A stretch of 64,000 nucleotides of DNA from Berberis thunbergii (GCA_003290165.1 QNQO01006272.1:744001-808000), one strand, 5' to 3'. Positions 44,944-58,363 are shown, numbered from the stretch's first letter. A program made the numbers and translations. Notes: generated from the letters alone by a model not told the origin.

Positions 44944-46830
44944 ATGCCGAACCAAACAACCCTCCGGCTAGGGAAGCAAAGTTTTAGTGCCAAATCGATC
45001 CAGTTGAAGAAGCAGAACAGTCGCACGACCCAACCACTAAGGTAGTTGCAGCTGACCCTCGCATAGACCATATCCTACACCAAATTGATCATCTGGCGCT
45101 GGTGGTGGAAAGACTCACCCAGGACTGAACTCAAAAATGGCGTTGATTCGGGGAGATCCCACACCTGAGAGGGCGCCCAAGAGCGCGTCTAGGAAAGCAA
45201 GAACCTTCATAGGGAGTAACGAAGAGCTAGCTGATAGGAGAGCTTAAGGGATGACGGGGATCATGAGGACCATGCCCCAAAGACAAACTAGACCACTGTT
45301 AGGATCCGACCCCGACTAGGGACAACCAATCCAGATGTCATGTACGACTTCACTATCTTTCCATTATTGGAGTAGATCATGAACACCCTTCTACCAAAGA
45401 AATTCGTCCCTCCAAAGCTCGAATTCTACGACTGAACATCAGCTCGTTTAGATCATCTACGCCATTAGCACCACATAATGGCGCTAAAAGAAAGTTCAGA
45501 AACAATCATGTGCAGAACTTTTTCCATACTCGTCAAGAACTAACGGATCAAAAAGGGGCCTCACTATCTGCTAATCCTCAAGCAGAAGCAAGGTGAGGCC
45601 CTTAGAGAGTATGTCACTCGTTTTAATGACGAGCTGACTTTGATCAATGGTTGCAGCGACGACATGTCAATTATCACTTTCACTTCTGGCATCCGATGAG
45701 GTCAGTTCTACAATGTCCTCACCTTGGAACCACCGATTAATATGGAGTTTTACTGAAAAGTGCACAAAAGTATATCATTCTCGAAGAAATGTTGGCAGCC
45801 AAGAAATGAGGCAAATATGAAGCCAATCTGGCCTCTAAGGCTCGGGACACGGGAGAGGAAAAGAGGCATGGAGAGGAGGATCGGTAAAAAAGAAAGAAAA
45901 ATGACAACAAAGCCAAGTCTGATAAGGCAAAACTCATTAGGGTAACCAACTATGTCGGCTCATGGTACACTGAGTTCGCCGCTCTCAATTCTGGCTTGCC
46001 CAAAATTCTCTCCGCCATCAAGAGTTGGGTCGATATCAAGTGGCCCCCAAGCTAAAAAATATCCTTTAAGGCGTGATAAGAGCAAGTATTGTTCCTATCA
46101 GAAGGATCACAATCACACTACTCATGATTGCCAGAGTCTTAAGAATGAGATCGAGTACTAGGTTCGCAAGGGGAGACTCGAGGAATTTATGAATTCCGAC
46201 GAGAAACAACCCTGAGAAAAAGAAAAAGAAGAGACATCACCAGAGATTGAAGAAAAGACTCAGACACCATTTATATTTTGCACAGTGCACACGACGAACA
46301 AGAGAAATCCAACTGATCAAGAAATACGACAATCTTAAAACTACGGACAAGCTCCCACGCAGATACCACCCAGTTCAACTGGCTCGAATAAAGTGGTCGA
46401 CCTCGGACCTAACGTTCACCAAGTAGGATATACAGGGGGTCTGTTTCATGCGTAATGATGCCCTGTTTTATCGCAATATTTAAGTTCGGCGTCAAAGATC
46501 AATGGTACACACGGGGAGCTCGACTAATGTCCTATTCCTGAAGACATTCCACAAGATGTGATTCAGGAAGAAATAGTTGAAATCACACAATCAAATTATG
46601 GTTGGCTTCAGTGGTGCTCGAAGCTACCCAGTCAGGAGCATTAGGTTGCCCATGGTAGCAGGGGAGCCCGTAAAGCTCCTAATGATGGAGTTCATTGTGG
46701 TGGACGACCCCTCTGCGTACAATGCCATCCTGGGAAGGCCTTGCCTTCACCAGATGGGAGCGATGGTCTCCACATGGCACCAGTGCCTAAAATACCATGT
46801 CAACAGTGAGACGTGTACTAAAGAGACATC
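44944..46830 (+). pseudogene. G3 gag-protease, 3' truncated
   Basis: The gag core reads LDHLRHxxHHMALKESSETIM near 45450, EYVTRFNDELTLINGCSDD at 45607-45663 and TFTSGIR before a stop. EFAALNSGLPKILSAIKSW is at 45967-46027, then a knuckle-region remnant (HNHTTHDCQSLKNEIEY). The protease end at 46577-46770 has EFIVVDDPSAYNAILGRPCL. It is closest to G1 in order and wording. Many stops are present, and it breaks off near 46830 with no tandem array, antisense ORF or 3' LTR. Confidence 0.8.
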
Positions 46831-47849
46831 GAACAATTACTTGATATCACTTAATTTATACTCAAGTTACCTTATAATTTATATATGTTAGTGTTTCGAA
46901 TATCGTATTTTATTCTAGTTATTTTGGTTTCTTGTTTTTATGAGATTAAGAGCTTAAACGACAGTGAAATCACATCAAAGCAAAAGTTATTATTTGACAA
47001 CCTCAAAGAGTGGTATAAAGTAACGGTGATGGGTGAAATTAGGAGGAACAGTTAAACCCAAAGCCATCTTAAACTAAATTTCCAACTCTATTTAGTATCT
47101 CTTCTCTGGCAGACATACACCACTCTTTCTTTTCATGTCTCCATTCATCTTCTTTATTTTTCCAGCCACCAAACACATTCACAACCACCTATCCTCCCCT
47201 TTCTAGCTAGCTAGAAAAAGGACCATCAACTTTCTCCTTTTCCCATGTTCTTCCTGCTCCAAATCATCCGACCACCATTGATCCTTCTTCTTCTCTATCT
47301 CGACAGAAACATCCAACCAATGCTCCGTAGCCACCTTCCTTCGTCTCCTCTTCCTCTCCCCATAACAGAGCCAACACACATCACATCTCTCCCTTTCTTC
47401 CTCTCATCGCTCCACGCTCCTTATTCTCTTATTTTTCACAAAGAATTCATTTCACAAATCCCTTCTCGCCATCCTTTTCTTTTCACACACAGCAACCTCA
47501 CAACCCTCTTGTGACCTTCTTCCCCCTTGCAATCGCCACACAGGCAACCAACAGTAACAAATCCTCTCCATCTCGCCCTATGTCTTCCTCTCACTTGCAA
47601 GCTCATCGCCACAACCACTTCTTTCATCTTCATCACGTCCCAAACCAAAAGCCAACCAGAACAAAGATCACTGCCCCAACTTGTTGCTTTCCATCTCACC
47701 ACCTCAGACTTCATGCATGAGTTACTAGGAAGTCATACGTTGAATGGGACAACATGAAAATGTGAGAAGGGGAATAGGTCTGGAAAAAAAATAGTCTCAA
47801 CAGAAGGCGCTAGTTTTGACTCACTGAGTAAAAGGAGTTCCACTTTTAG
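46831..47849. other. stretch without recognisable gene, pyrimidine-rich in the middle
   Basis: Positions 47100-47720 are C/T-rich, giving several long but low-complexity ORFs (47245-47514 plus strand, 47436-47714 minus strand) that look compositional. It may be the untranslated part of the retroelement whose gag-protease follows on the minus strand. Confidence 0.35.
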
Positions 47850-49030
47850 CTTTCATGTATAACCAGGATCCATAATAGGGGTTGAATCAAGCACAACATT
47901 CACTTCCCTAATGGAATTATCAATATCGAAGTCTAACCCGAAATGCGTCAAACATGTCGCTAAGGGGTCATCCGATGCAGATTGCAAAAAGGAGCTCTCC
48001 ACCAAACTTTCAATCATGTTAACCTCACATACATTCTCGGACTCAGAAGGTTGTTCACTGACATTAAAAACATCGAGTTCGATGGTCATGTTACTAAATG
48101 ACAATTTCATGATTCAATTCCTACAGTTAAAATAACATTAGATGTTGCCAAAAATGGGCGACCCAAAATAACTAGAATGTCACTTTAGGGATTATGAACA
48201 TGTTGTGTATCAAGAACTATGAAGTCCATTGAAAAATATAATTTTTCAACCTTAATGCTCACATCCTCTATAACACCGCAGGGAACTCTGATTGACCTAT
48301 CTGCCAATTGCAGTGTTACTTCAGTCGGTTTTAACTCGCCAAGACCTAATTGCTCATAAACAAAATATGACAATAACTTAAAACCTGCCTATAAATCTAA
48401 CAATGCCTTATCAATCATATGATCACCAATAACATAAGAAAAGGTCTAGCAACTAGGATCCCTTTACTTGGGCGAGGTTCTATGTTGAATAATTGAGCTG
48501 ACTTGCTTGACGAGGAAGGCATTATTTTGCACATGTAGTTTTCGCTTTTGTTTGCAATGATACTTCAGAAATTTGACATTAATAGGAACTTGTTTAATAA
48601 CATCAAGTAATGGGATGCTAACCGTGATGGAAATGGTGCCCTAGGCAAATAAAATGCCTGAGTGGGGTCAGAGTCAAGAGGAACATTTTTAGAAGGTGAG
48701 GCTTTATCAACCTCCTTGTCAGATGGAAATGCATCGTGTTTTGACTTAAACGGGGATGCTACAACACTTGAATCGGGCATTCGTACATGATTGTCAACTT
48801 GTTTTTCATTCCTAAGGGTAGTATTAGATTGGACATCTTCATGGCAGGGTTCAAATATACTACAACTATGAATTGACCCTTTGGGTTTGGAATAGGTTGA
48901 CTAGGAAATCTTTCTTGCTTTCTCTTAGGGAATGACTGACCAATTTTACTCATAGCTATCTCAAGTCTATTGATGGCTTGAGATTGGTGTTGAGTCGTGG
49001 TTTTTAACTCTGATATATCCTGAGAATTCG
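47850..49030 (-). pseudogene. gypsy gag-protease fragment G4 (Athila/Tat-like)
   Basis: Read from 49030 leftward. KRKQERFPSQPIPNPKGQF at about 48935-48880 is the conserved segment after gag in plant gypsy polyproteins. A Ser/Pro linker (48780-48565) follows. The retropepsin body at 48373-48185 reads LGLGELKPTEVTLQLADRS, then GVIEDVSIKVEKLYF and DFIVLD. An acidic spacer (48110-47853) precedes where RT should start, but none follows. Frames shift between the segments and the active-site D-S/T-G is not readable. It differs from G1-G3 in sequence. Confidence 0.78.
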
Positions 49031-50083
49031 GTTCAAGTATACTTTCTGTGTGCTACATAAAACGATTAGGTTGTTTCCTCTAAACTGGATGTGTTGGATG
49101 GAGGAACTTGGTTTAATTCACTACATAAAAATGGGTAATTAGCAACATCAATATTTTTTTAATTTGTAAGTCTTTATTATGTTACAAGTCTTGTAACACA
49201 AATAGATGTTACTAATTATTAATTTAAGTGATTAAAATAAATGAATAATTTTAATAAATACATTATTTATAAAAATAAATCCAAATACAAAATATTTATA
49301 ACACCTTGACAGTGAAATCATCTACTCAAACCATTAAAAAAAACTAAAAACCCTCTCAAAGTCTCTACTCTCTAAATTGATGATCTCTCCATCGTCAATC
49401 GGTCTCTTCTTCATTCTTGATTAAAAAAATTTATCTTCTCTCTATTTTCTTCACTGAATCGAAAACTAGGGTTTTGATTTGGCGCGATTTGGATTGATTG
49501 AGTTCGACAGTTTGGTCTCGGGTTAGGAGAGTTAGGACATCCACTCTCCTTGTAAGAGGTCTCGGGTTCGAAATATTCTCACCATCAAATCATGTATACT
49601 AGTTACTAGGCTTGTTTGTCTTCATTAAATTGTCGATGACTTAACCACAATTTGGTTTAAAATATTATACCCGATTCAATTTGGTATATAAAATGTATTT
49701 TTTATAGTTGTACAAAAAAATGCACAGTACTAGATTAAATTACAAAAGAATACAATTAAAATTATATTTTTATTTTAGTGTCGACGTATAGAAGTTAGTA
49801 GAATTTGTTGTTAAATTATCTATCCAGAGAACAAGGATCATGAATTCGTAACTCTTATCTTGGTGATTGAGTGGTTACCAAAGAAGTGTGATGAACTACA
49901 TCATACATATATCACATATAACAATTACAATATATATGTGTAGTTTTATTTCCGATATATCAAAATAAAACAAAGTGACAGTTACTTAAACAGTGACTTC
50001 AATACAGCTACATCATGATAAATGATCAATAATATGTTCTCCCTATAGCCAATGTTCACTGTTGAACGTGGGGTCACATACAC
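49031..50083. other. gene-free stretch left of copy B
   Basis: No gene is recognised. GGGTTCGAA at 49563 may be a SINE B box. Positions 49578-49634 match 9791-9846 (left outlier of the duplication), after which sequence unlike copy A follows until 50084. Confidence 0.4.
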
Positions 50084-50542
50084 AATGTTGACTCATGCCT
50101 GGCTTCAATGAAATCCCACACTATGATTACCACTTGGGCCTCCCTCCATGTGAACTGTTATATTCTTGTTATTACTATGGTCCCCAAATACAATACTAAT
50201 ACATACATCTATTATGCTTTTTGTTTTGTAATTGAAATTGCAAAGATAATGTTTTTGTTGTTAAACCTCCGGTAAATCTTTAAGGAGCTGTATATACATA
50301 TATTTTCATCATCACGTTAATGTTGTTGTAAAGTTTACAATTTTGGATTAGGGTGTCATTAATTTCACCCCATGTTTTACTAGAATAACCTATACTAAAA
50401 ACACCCCGATTCTTTTTCTAGATTAATTAGAAAGAAAAAAGAAAAAGAAAAAAAAAAGAAAAACAAAAAAACACCATTCAACCAACTAGAAAAAACCATT
50501 TTTTTCTCCATCATCCTCGTTCAAGAAAATCGCTTTAATACT

Positions 50543-51064
50543 TGATGAGACATAAAACAATCATTCATTCATAGTCAAACATGTGGCACAAGTCAACCCT
50601 AATGGGAGAAGACCCGGACAGACCAAGCCCAAGCCAAGTCAAAGTAAGGTTCAAGTAAATTATTATTCAACCTGCAAGTCAAGCAACGAAACCTAGATTA
50701 TGCGAACCCAAAGTGGTAAGAATCTCTGAGTTTAGCCCAGGACAACAAGGCGGAATACATACCTCTAGACTATAGCAGGCCCATGGTCATTTCCTCAACT
50801 CTTGGTCCAGTCAAGCATTGGGTCCCAAAGAGAGCCAAGTGCCAAAGAAGAATCAGGCATGGGCGGGCAAGATTATAAGCGATAACTCTTCCCTCCATCA
50901 CGCATTCAAGGGTAGAGCCAATGAAGGAGTAAAACACTCTCATTACATAAGGTGAACAAAACGGACGAGAAATGTACACACATGCAACCCTAATTTTATC
51001 AGTCTATCTGCATCCTTATTCAAGTATCTACTTTACCATCGGAGTGCATGCCTTTGGCCGCCAC
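50543..51064 (+). repeat. 5' LTR of G1, right end deleted (copy B)
   Basis: It starts TGATGAGACAT and ends at the same GGCCGCCAC junction into gag as copy A. It keeps about 40 bp near 50815-50860 (TTGGGTCCCAAAGAGAGCC) that copy A lost. Confidence 0.75.
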
Positions 51065-51095
51065 ATACAAAGATACATACTGACCTGGTTCACAA

Positions 51096-51287
51096 CCTCC
51101 AGCCAAGATACATTAATTTGTTCCATGTTTTGGCAAAGGCGTTTATCACTTGATTTGTGGGAAGCCAACGGATAAAAAAAGGGCCTCATTATCTACTCAG
51201 CCTCAAGCAGAAGGATGGCGAGACTCACAAAGAATATGTGACTCGGTTCAATGATGAACTGACTATGATGAACGGTTGCAGTGATGA
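51096..51287 (+). pseudogene. G1 gag before the CACTA insertion (copy B)
   Basis: Same reading as 10985-11177 (SQRIKKGPHYLLSLKQ, EYVTRFNDELTMMNGCSD), cut at the CACTA left end. Confidence 0.75.
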
Positions 51288-51604
51288 CACTACCACAAAA
51301 CGTCTCATTTCTGGAGGAAAATAACCACCAAATAAAATATATTTCTGGTGGACAAAAATGTTAAATTCACTAGAAAATCAGTGCAATGGCGGATAGGGAA
51401 ACCACTACATATAATTGTGCCAAAAATTGCATTTTCTGGCGGATAGGTTTCCTAATGATGACACGCACTGACAATGTTATAAAATTAAAATCCGCATGAA
51501 ATACTATATCTGGCGGATATAAGCGCCACAATTGAGGCATTTTTTGCAGATATTAGCGCCACAATTGAGAAATTTCTAGGACTTTTATGTGCCATAATTG
51601 AAGC

Positions 51605-52280
51605 TGATGTAGTTGATTTTTGCCCTGCCTTGACCATGACCTGTACCTACACAGGGAACACACATGAGCCAAGGACAACCATTGTAGTGGTCGATGGCAC
51701 TTCGATGCTAAAGTTAGACGAGGCTGGAGGAAAGCTTAAAGTTGTAAATTGGGTTATGTAGCGTACCTTTCTTTGTCAAACATGTGTCTTATTTATAATG
51801 CGAGAGTCCTTGTTCGGCTAGGCCTCGATGGCGTAGTTTAGGGAAAGAGATCTTGTTGGAGATCATTTCCTAGTTGGGAGTCGTCTTTGTAAGAGAGTTT
51901 CCCTACATGACTTGTGCTCCTAGATATGTGAGAGAGGTTTCCCTTTCAGAGTGTTGACCATGCAAGGAAGTTTCCACGAACGACTTATACTCTGAGATAT
52001 GTTTCCTAGTCGAAACCAATGTGTTGTTGGCATGCCCATCTTAGGAGATCCCCGAGATACTTGCCTGATTAGGTCTTACGGGTATTGGACTAAACCATGT
52101 GACGTGTTGACTTATAGGGCATTGCAATTTGGATCCAACCTTCTTGATTATGCCAATATAGGCTTATTGTTGTCTGAGCCTTACCAGATTTGGTGGGCAT
52201 CCGGGCTCACTTTGTTCTACTGACGAGATCATCGTGACATGGGTACGGTGCAGATCAAAGGACAGTTTGGTGTATCATCA
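51605..52280 (-). repeat. 3' LTR of G2 (copy B)
   Basis: It starts TGATGTAG after GAAGC and ends GTATCATCA, 676 bp. Confidence 0.85.
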
Positions 52281-52439
52281 ACTATTCCCTTCGAGTTGGT
52301 GAGCCAGCTCATCGGTGTATCAAGTCATGTTGTAGTGGACCTGAGAGGTCATGATTGGTTGAGTCTGAATCGCTTCTTCAAGTGACGCACTTCATCACAT
52401 GGGCATGCGTTTGCTCGAGGAAAGGCGAGATTTTTGTTC

Positions 52440-52448
52440 TATATATAG
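52440..52448 (+). promoter_or_regulatory. TATA box upstream of antisense ORF1 (copy B)
   Basis: TATATATAG lies about 119 bp before the ATG at 52567. It is outside the LTR and oriented against gag. Confidence 0.45.
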
Positions 52449-52566
52449 TTTCCCTTTTCTGCGGAGTTTATTTACTCTTTGATCTTGGAGATTTTAATTT
52501 ATCGCTTCACTTTCCATGCTTTTGACTTTACCCAACTTCCATAATCGAAAGTTTGTACGTTCGTTA

Positions 52567-54766
52567 ATGGCGCACCAAAATCAGCTTTCTGATGAACTGT
52601 TTGCTAAGGGTCATAAGTTCTTCGAGGAGATGTCATTTTCTAAGTCGAATCTGGAAGGTCTTTGTGAGACGTATTGTATCCCTGATGATCTGGTGCTCTG
52701 CACATTGGATATCGATCAGACGTCGTTGTCTCTCCCGAAAGGATCTACCTGTTTGCATTGAGGTATGCTCCAATCGAGCATCCGTTTTCCCATTATCAAG
52801 GAAATTTTGAGCTTATTGGCCAACCTCAGCATTGCATCCACTCAACTGGTGCTAAATGGGTACAGGACGGTGATCGCCATTCTAATTAGGCGAAGGACGC
52901 AAGTGTCCGAGTGTCTCCAAGGGTGATCCAACTGCTTACCTCTCCTCGGATAAACGAGCATGCTGTGTGCATGTTAACATCGCCGTATTGTTTCGGCAAT
53001 CTGCCTGATGACTTCATGTTCTGGCAGAAATATTTTTCCAGACCTCTATGGACTCGTAGTATTTTGAGCTTGCGGGTTTTCTGATCGAGCGAGAGTTTCG
53101 GCCACTGAGTAAGTTTCAGTTCCGTTATTGATTCCGCCAGTGTTAATTACATATTGAAATGTTTTCTGTAGGCCCGACTACACTTTTTTCTTCTGAGTAT
53201 AAGGCAGTCTTAGATGAATTTTGTGACATGCTCCGAGTGCAGGTAGAGGTTGTTGTCCAGTCTTCTAACATCAAGCGTAGGGACTGTGGTCTCATTGGCA
53301 TGTGGCTCCTATTCTTTTCAGAGTTCCGAAGTTGAAGTCCGAGGGGGAGCCTTCTTCTTCTTCGAAGAAGCTCCCAAAAATTAAGATTTTGAGTCGTTCA
53401 AGGAGGGAAAAGTTAGATGTGGCGCTTTCTATCAATACGCGTTACAAGAACCCTTGTCCTGTCACCAAGCCCGCTAGTGAGCATTTGACCTTTTCAGAGG
53501 GACGCCACGATGTGTGGTAGGTTCCTAATTTGTCCACTAGAGTGGAGAGGGAGAATCTGCAAATTGTGAGGGTTGAGGATGTAACAAAGCTTAATACAAA
53601 ACAGGTGAAAGTTCTAAACAAAATGTTGCTGCAGGCGGGTATAGAAGCCTCATTTGATGTAGGATAGGCTCGTCCCGTTTATTTGAAAGATTTTGCGTAC
53701 CGCTGCTATTAGGTCCACGACTCTCCTAGGCCTACTAAAGAGTCTCCTGACCATCAACTTTGTGGTGAAAAGTCCCTTACACGTCACCCGTACTGTCATC
53801 CATCTTGCTCTCCTCCCCATATTGAAGTGGAGATGAGTTCGCGAAATAACTTGTTTCTTTTTTCCCCCTCAACTGATTCTAAGTTGGCTCGTGAGAGGGA
53901 GTTGATCGTTGCAAATAAGGGGAAAATTGTGGATGAAGGCTCTGATTCTGTGAAAACAATGAAGGGTGGTGCGAGAGTTATTCTAGTTCCGAAGGCGTGA
54001 ATCAGTCTGTTAGCTCTAGACGTTGGAAAAATGAGTAACCAAGCGTGGCACCAGGAGGTCGATATTTCTCATGCTTCTAGAAAGCATATTAACAAGTGGA
54101 ACGATTGGCTGGCGAACTGTGCTTCTGAGCCAGAAGGAAAGACGCAGGGAAAGCATATAGATAAGGGGCAGAAGCATCTCGTGTTGGGAATGTCATACCT
54201 TAACCAAGTTGTCGTCGCTGGGAAGGAGGTTGAAATTGCTTGTGAGAGGGTGTATACCATGGAGCGAGTTTTTGCGAACTTGCAAAAGTCTTACTCCAAT
54301 GTTGTCCGTGAAATTGAGTTATTGAATAAGCAAATGGAGGCCTACCCAGTCGTCTGTTGATAAGGAGGCCTGGAAGACAAGGTCAGAGGCTCAGAGGATT
54401 CGCTCGGAAATGCTTGAGTCCGAGTTGGTTGAGACAGTGTCTGCAAGGGATAGGTTCGGAGAGAAGCAGAACCTTGTCTGTCGAGATTTACGTTCTGCTA
54501 AGGAGGCTGCAGCCAAGGTGCAGAATGAGGTGCAAGCTCTAAATGCTGAGAAGGCCAAAAAGGAAACCGAGTGGGCTACTCGATGTCAACAGCTAGATGT
54601 TGAGGTTGACTCCAATGCCAATAGTGTGCGAATAGCAGAAGAACAACTCCTTCTAGCGCATTATGAACTAAGTGCCACGAAAGACAGCTTGAGTTCCAAG
54701 CAGACCAGGGCACATTCAAGTTCAACAGAGTTGTGGGCGTCTGGAGCTGTTGCATCTGATGAATGA
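52567..54766 (+). pseudogene. G2 antisense ORF1, 'putative gypsy type transposon' type with coiled-coil tail (copy B)
   Basis: It is better preserved than copy A. The start MAHQNQLSDELFAKGHKF is open for 64 codons to a TGA at 52759. It continues in other frames with RFPIIKEILSLLANL (near 52800), RVIQLLTSPRINEHAVCML (near 52925-52980) and NLPDDFMFWQKYFF. A Ser/Lys linker is at 53302-53500. Extra sequence at 53630-54030, absent from copy A, reads RERELIVANKGKIVDEGSD. A long charged coiled coil follows at 54031-54766 (KEVEIACERVYTMERVFAN, AAAKVQNEVQALNAEKAKKE). AATAAA is at 55005-55010. Copy A therefore suffered an internal deletion. Frameshifts make this copy non-functional too. Confidence 0.62.
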
Positions 54767-55396
54767 GGAACACCCTGAATGAGACCTTTCTCGCTATAAA
54801 GAGTTGTCTTACGAGGAGTTTTGGGAAACTTTCGACCAATCAGAAGAAGAAGGTGGTCAACCAAAAGGAAAAAGTGATGAAGTCCAGGGCGTCTGATTGG
54901 CGACACATACATACACATCTCCTACCTCCTCTCCTGCCAAATCAAGCTCTATAGTATCTGAACCTCCTCCCGACGAGGAGTAAACTTTGTAACTTTGACT
55001 TATCAATAAAAGATAGCATATTAAACAACATTGTGCGCTCTATCACATTCCATGTTAGCTTTTATCTACTTTGTCTTACTGCGTTACTAGTTTTTAGACA
55101 AAAGGTTGTGCTGAGTTGAAAAGTTGTATACTTGATCCACTGATGGGAGTTCCGTCTTTGAAATCCGTCAAATACAGGTTAGGCGGTGGATTGGGCTAGT
55201 AGTTGCCATTGCTACTATATGCAAACTAGTCAGACAATGGTCATGCAAGTGCATCTAATCAGACGATGGTCCTTGTGATTTCAAACCATTTTTGTTCGTT
55301 GCTAGCGGACTAGGCTGTAAGAAAGACCAGTAGTTGTTGTCATCAATTATAACTGACTAAACTTTTGTTGGGTTCGACGATCATTGTCTGTAGTTG

Positions 55397-55860
55397 GCCA
55401 ATGATCCCTGACAAGCTATCGTCATTAGGCTGAATGAGCACTGACTAGACTCTCACTTTCTAACTCACTGTGATCCACACTCGGCGAACTAGGTGTTAGA
55501 GTGATAGGGTTTGACGATCATTGTCTGTAGTTGACCAATGATCCCTAGCAAACCATCATCATCAGGCTGCATGAGTACTGACTATACTCTCACTTTCTAA
55601 CCCATCATCATCCGCGCTCGATGAATTAGGTGTTAGAGCGATATGGTTTGACGATCATTGTTTGTAATTGGCCAATGATCCCTAGCAAGCCATCATCATC
55701 AGGCTGCATGAGCACTGATTAGATTTTCACTTTCTAAGCTATCGTAATCTGCGCTCGGCGGACTAGGATTAGAGCAGACCAGAAGCTATCATCATCAACG
55801 ACCCACTAACTAAACTTTGGTCGAGTTTGTTGATCATCGTTTACGAAAATATTGTGACCC
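55397..55860. repeat. tandem array, ~136-bp units, in G2 (copy B)
   Basis: GGCCAATGATCC or a variant recurs at 55397, 55533 and 55670 (spacings 136 and 137), with a degenerate fourth unit. Confidence 0.8.
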
Positions 55861-55865
55861 CTAGC

Positions 55866-56265
55866 AGCGGCCTACTTTATTTACGACTCTATTTGATATA
55901 CTGTAAAATAATGCATTTTGCAAATTAATGCAAAACATTAAGGTTTTGCTTGTTACACCGTAAAGTAATGCTTTTGCATTTTTTACAGGTGATTACACAA
56001 ATATAGGCGTTTTGTCTAATTTGCAAAAGATAGTTTATGAAATTCAAATTCACGCCTCCATGTCTTGTAGTTAAGTGGTCTCAAAAATCTTTACGGGTTA
56101 AAATCTCCCATAAAACATTGCAAGTCTGACACTTTCCTTCAATGTCTACACAATCCAACTTTATAAGGAAACACAATTTTTTAGAACTCTTTTTAATAAA
56201 AATAATTAGAATTCTTTAGAACTCTTTATAATGAAACAACTTTTATTATAATTATTAGCCATCGT
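55866..56265. mobile_element. inverted remnant of the hAT-like/Tourist-like insertion (copy B)
   Basis: After CAGCGGC, the first bases of the insertion's left end, the sequence switches to the reverse complement of about 16765-17147 of copy A. This includes the Tourist-like right end and about 14 bp beyond it (TAAATAAAGTAG in copy A). It stops at an AT-rich remnant (TTATTATAATTATT) where copy A has the AAT microsatellite. Confidence 0.75.
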
Positions 56266-56443
56266 CATCCGCTTTTGGCAGACTAGGGTTAGAGCGGATT
56301 AGAAGCCATCGCCATCAATAGGAACCGACTAAGCTTTGATCGGGTTAGACACCCGCTTGGCCTTGGATGTGCAAATTCTGACTAGGGTGTCTTGACTTAC
56401 TCAGCTTGCGTTGGAGTTTATTAATAATATCGATACAGATGTG

Positions 56444-58050
56444 TTAGAGGTGGGCGCGGTCCGGAACGGTCCGGGTTTGGGCTTATCCCGGTCCCATTCC
56501 GGGTCGAATGAAATGAAATGGAACGATCTGGTATACCACTTTTTATTTAATATAACCGTTTGGTCCCGGACTGGTTCGAAACGGGTCGGGACCATACCAT
56601 CCTGAATTTGGTTTTTAGCCCATTAAAGTTATAAAATTAACTAAGGCCCATGGCTTATATTTTGCCCTGTTTTATCTGCCATAGTTGCATAACATGTTAC
56701 TATACATCAATCCATAGCTGCGTAACATTATACATTACACAACAATTCCTACTAACACCATCAATTCCTACTTACACAACAATCTACTGACAATTCCTAC
56801 TAACACCAAGCTGTATAACATTTGCTACTAACACCAAGCTGACAGTTAAGGATAGTTAGGAGGAGAGAACCCTCATGAAGCCTTCAGATCATCCAGACCA
56901 ACACAAGCTTGCATCAAAAGAAAAATCTAATCACCATGATCAGAAGAAAAATACAATGTGCATGTTCTAGCATATCTCTATCACTACCAAATAGCTTAGT
57001 ACGCAAAAATAAACTCGCATTCCCTCTATGGTACATAGCAATAAACACACATTATCCCAATTATCATCATCCAAGAAACCAATTTGAATGACAATCATCA
57101 TTATTGGTTTAATTGTTAAGAAAGTCGACAAGTAATTTTCACGTAAAATGAGTTGTAAGAGCAAATCAAGTAATAATTCTCACACCATGAGTACCCCATA
57201 CTATGAGTATCACCGAAATCAAGTAATTTTATTCAACAAAACACAAAGATCAAACAGAAGAAATTGGGTTGTAAAATACCTGAAATATGTACCAAAAGCG
57301 ACAAAAATTGATCGCGAGTATAACCAATTCAACCATGGGAAATCCTAATTCAAAGGGAAAAAATGAATGATCAGAAAAGAATTGGTTAGAAAAACATTTC
57401 ATAAAAAGTTGGTTAGAATAACATTTCATTAACAACAGTAGTTAACAACATTTCATTCACAAAAGGAAGATGAAGAAGAAGAGAAAAAAGGAAGAAGAAG
57501 AAGAGGAAGGGGTTGATTTGGGGAATGAACTGAGAAGAAGAACTGAGGAGAAGAATAAGAAAAAAGGGGTAGGGGTTGATCGATTTGCACAGAGGGATTT
57601 GATCCTCAGATCTTCAGGTGATCAACTGGGTCTTCAAATCTGTTGATGAATCTCTCTATAATTTGATCCTCTTTTCTTCTGATTTTCTTCCAATTTCTGG
57701 AGCTTGTGTTTGTGAGAAGAAGAAGGGACTAAGAAGAAGAAGAGGAAGAGGAACGGGAAGAAGAATAAAGAGAATGGGAAGAAGAACGAAGAAGAAAGGG
57801 AAGGGTTAGCCGGCCGGTAGTGGTCATCGAGTGATTTGCTCAGAGAGAGGGTGGGAGAAATCGCCGGCCGGCAAGCCGTGCTCATCGTTCAATTTGCGAT
57901 GGTGGACGGAGAAAATGAAAAACCCCAATTCTAATTGTGGTGGAAACCAGCGAGGAAAACAACAAAGGAGGGAGGGAGGACCCTCAACGGTTTCGTCCCA
58001 ATTTCAACAGATCCGGAATGGAACGTTATGGACCAGAAATCTTGCCCAAG
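56444..58050. mobile_element. hAT1, non-autonomous hAT-like element in G2 (copy B)
   Basis: It starts TAGAGGTGGGCGCGGTCCGG and has the same AT-rich then purine-rich interior as copy A. The right part is shortened: about 200 bp equivalent to 19160-19400 is missing. Confidence 0.55.
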
Positions 58051-58363
58051 GCATGTTCCGCATTGCATGGGTGCTTAAGGCCTTTGTATTGTATTGGGAT
58101 GGATCTAGCAAAGTACTTGCTAGGGCTCATTCGTTGGGGGGTCCTGTTGTAAATATTAGCATGTCAGGTGTACGGCGTAGATCGCGAGACATCTCAGTGC
58201 CGGTTACTCCACCCAGTTAATGGCGTTGCATGCAATGACAATTGGAACCATTATTTCCCTATTTCCTGTATGACATTTAATGTTGTCATAACTGTTGATT
58301 GGCTTTGTTTCGTGAACTGTCGCGCCTATATATAGGCTAGATTTCACCATTTCAAGTATTGTC

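Noticed and set aside
47245..47720. Overlapping ORFs on both strands in a pyrimidine-rich region
   Set aside because: Leu/Pro/His-rich translations arise from C/T-rich DNA. No motifs.
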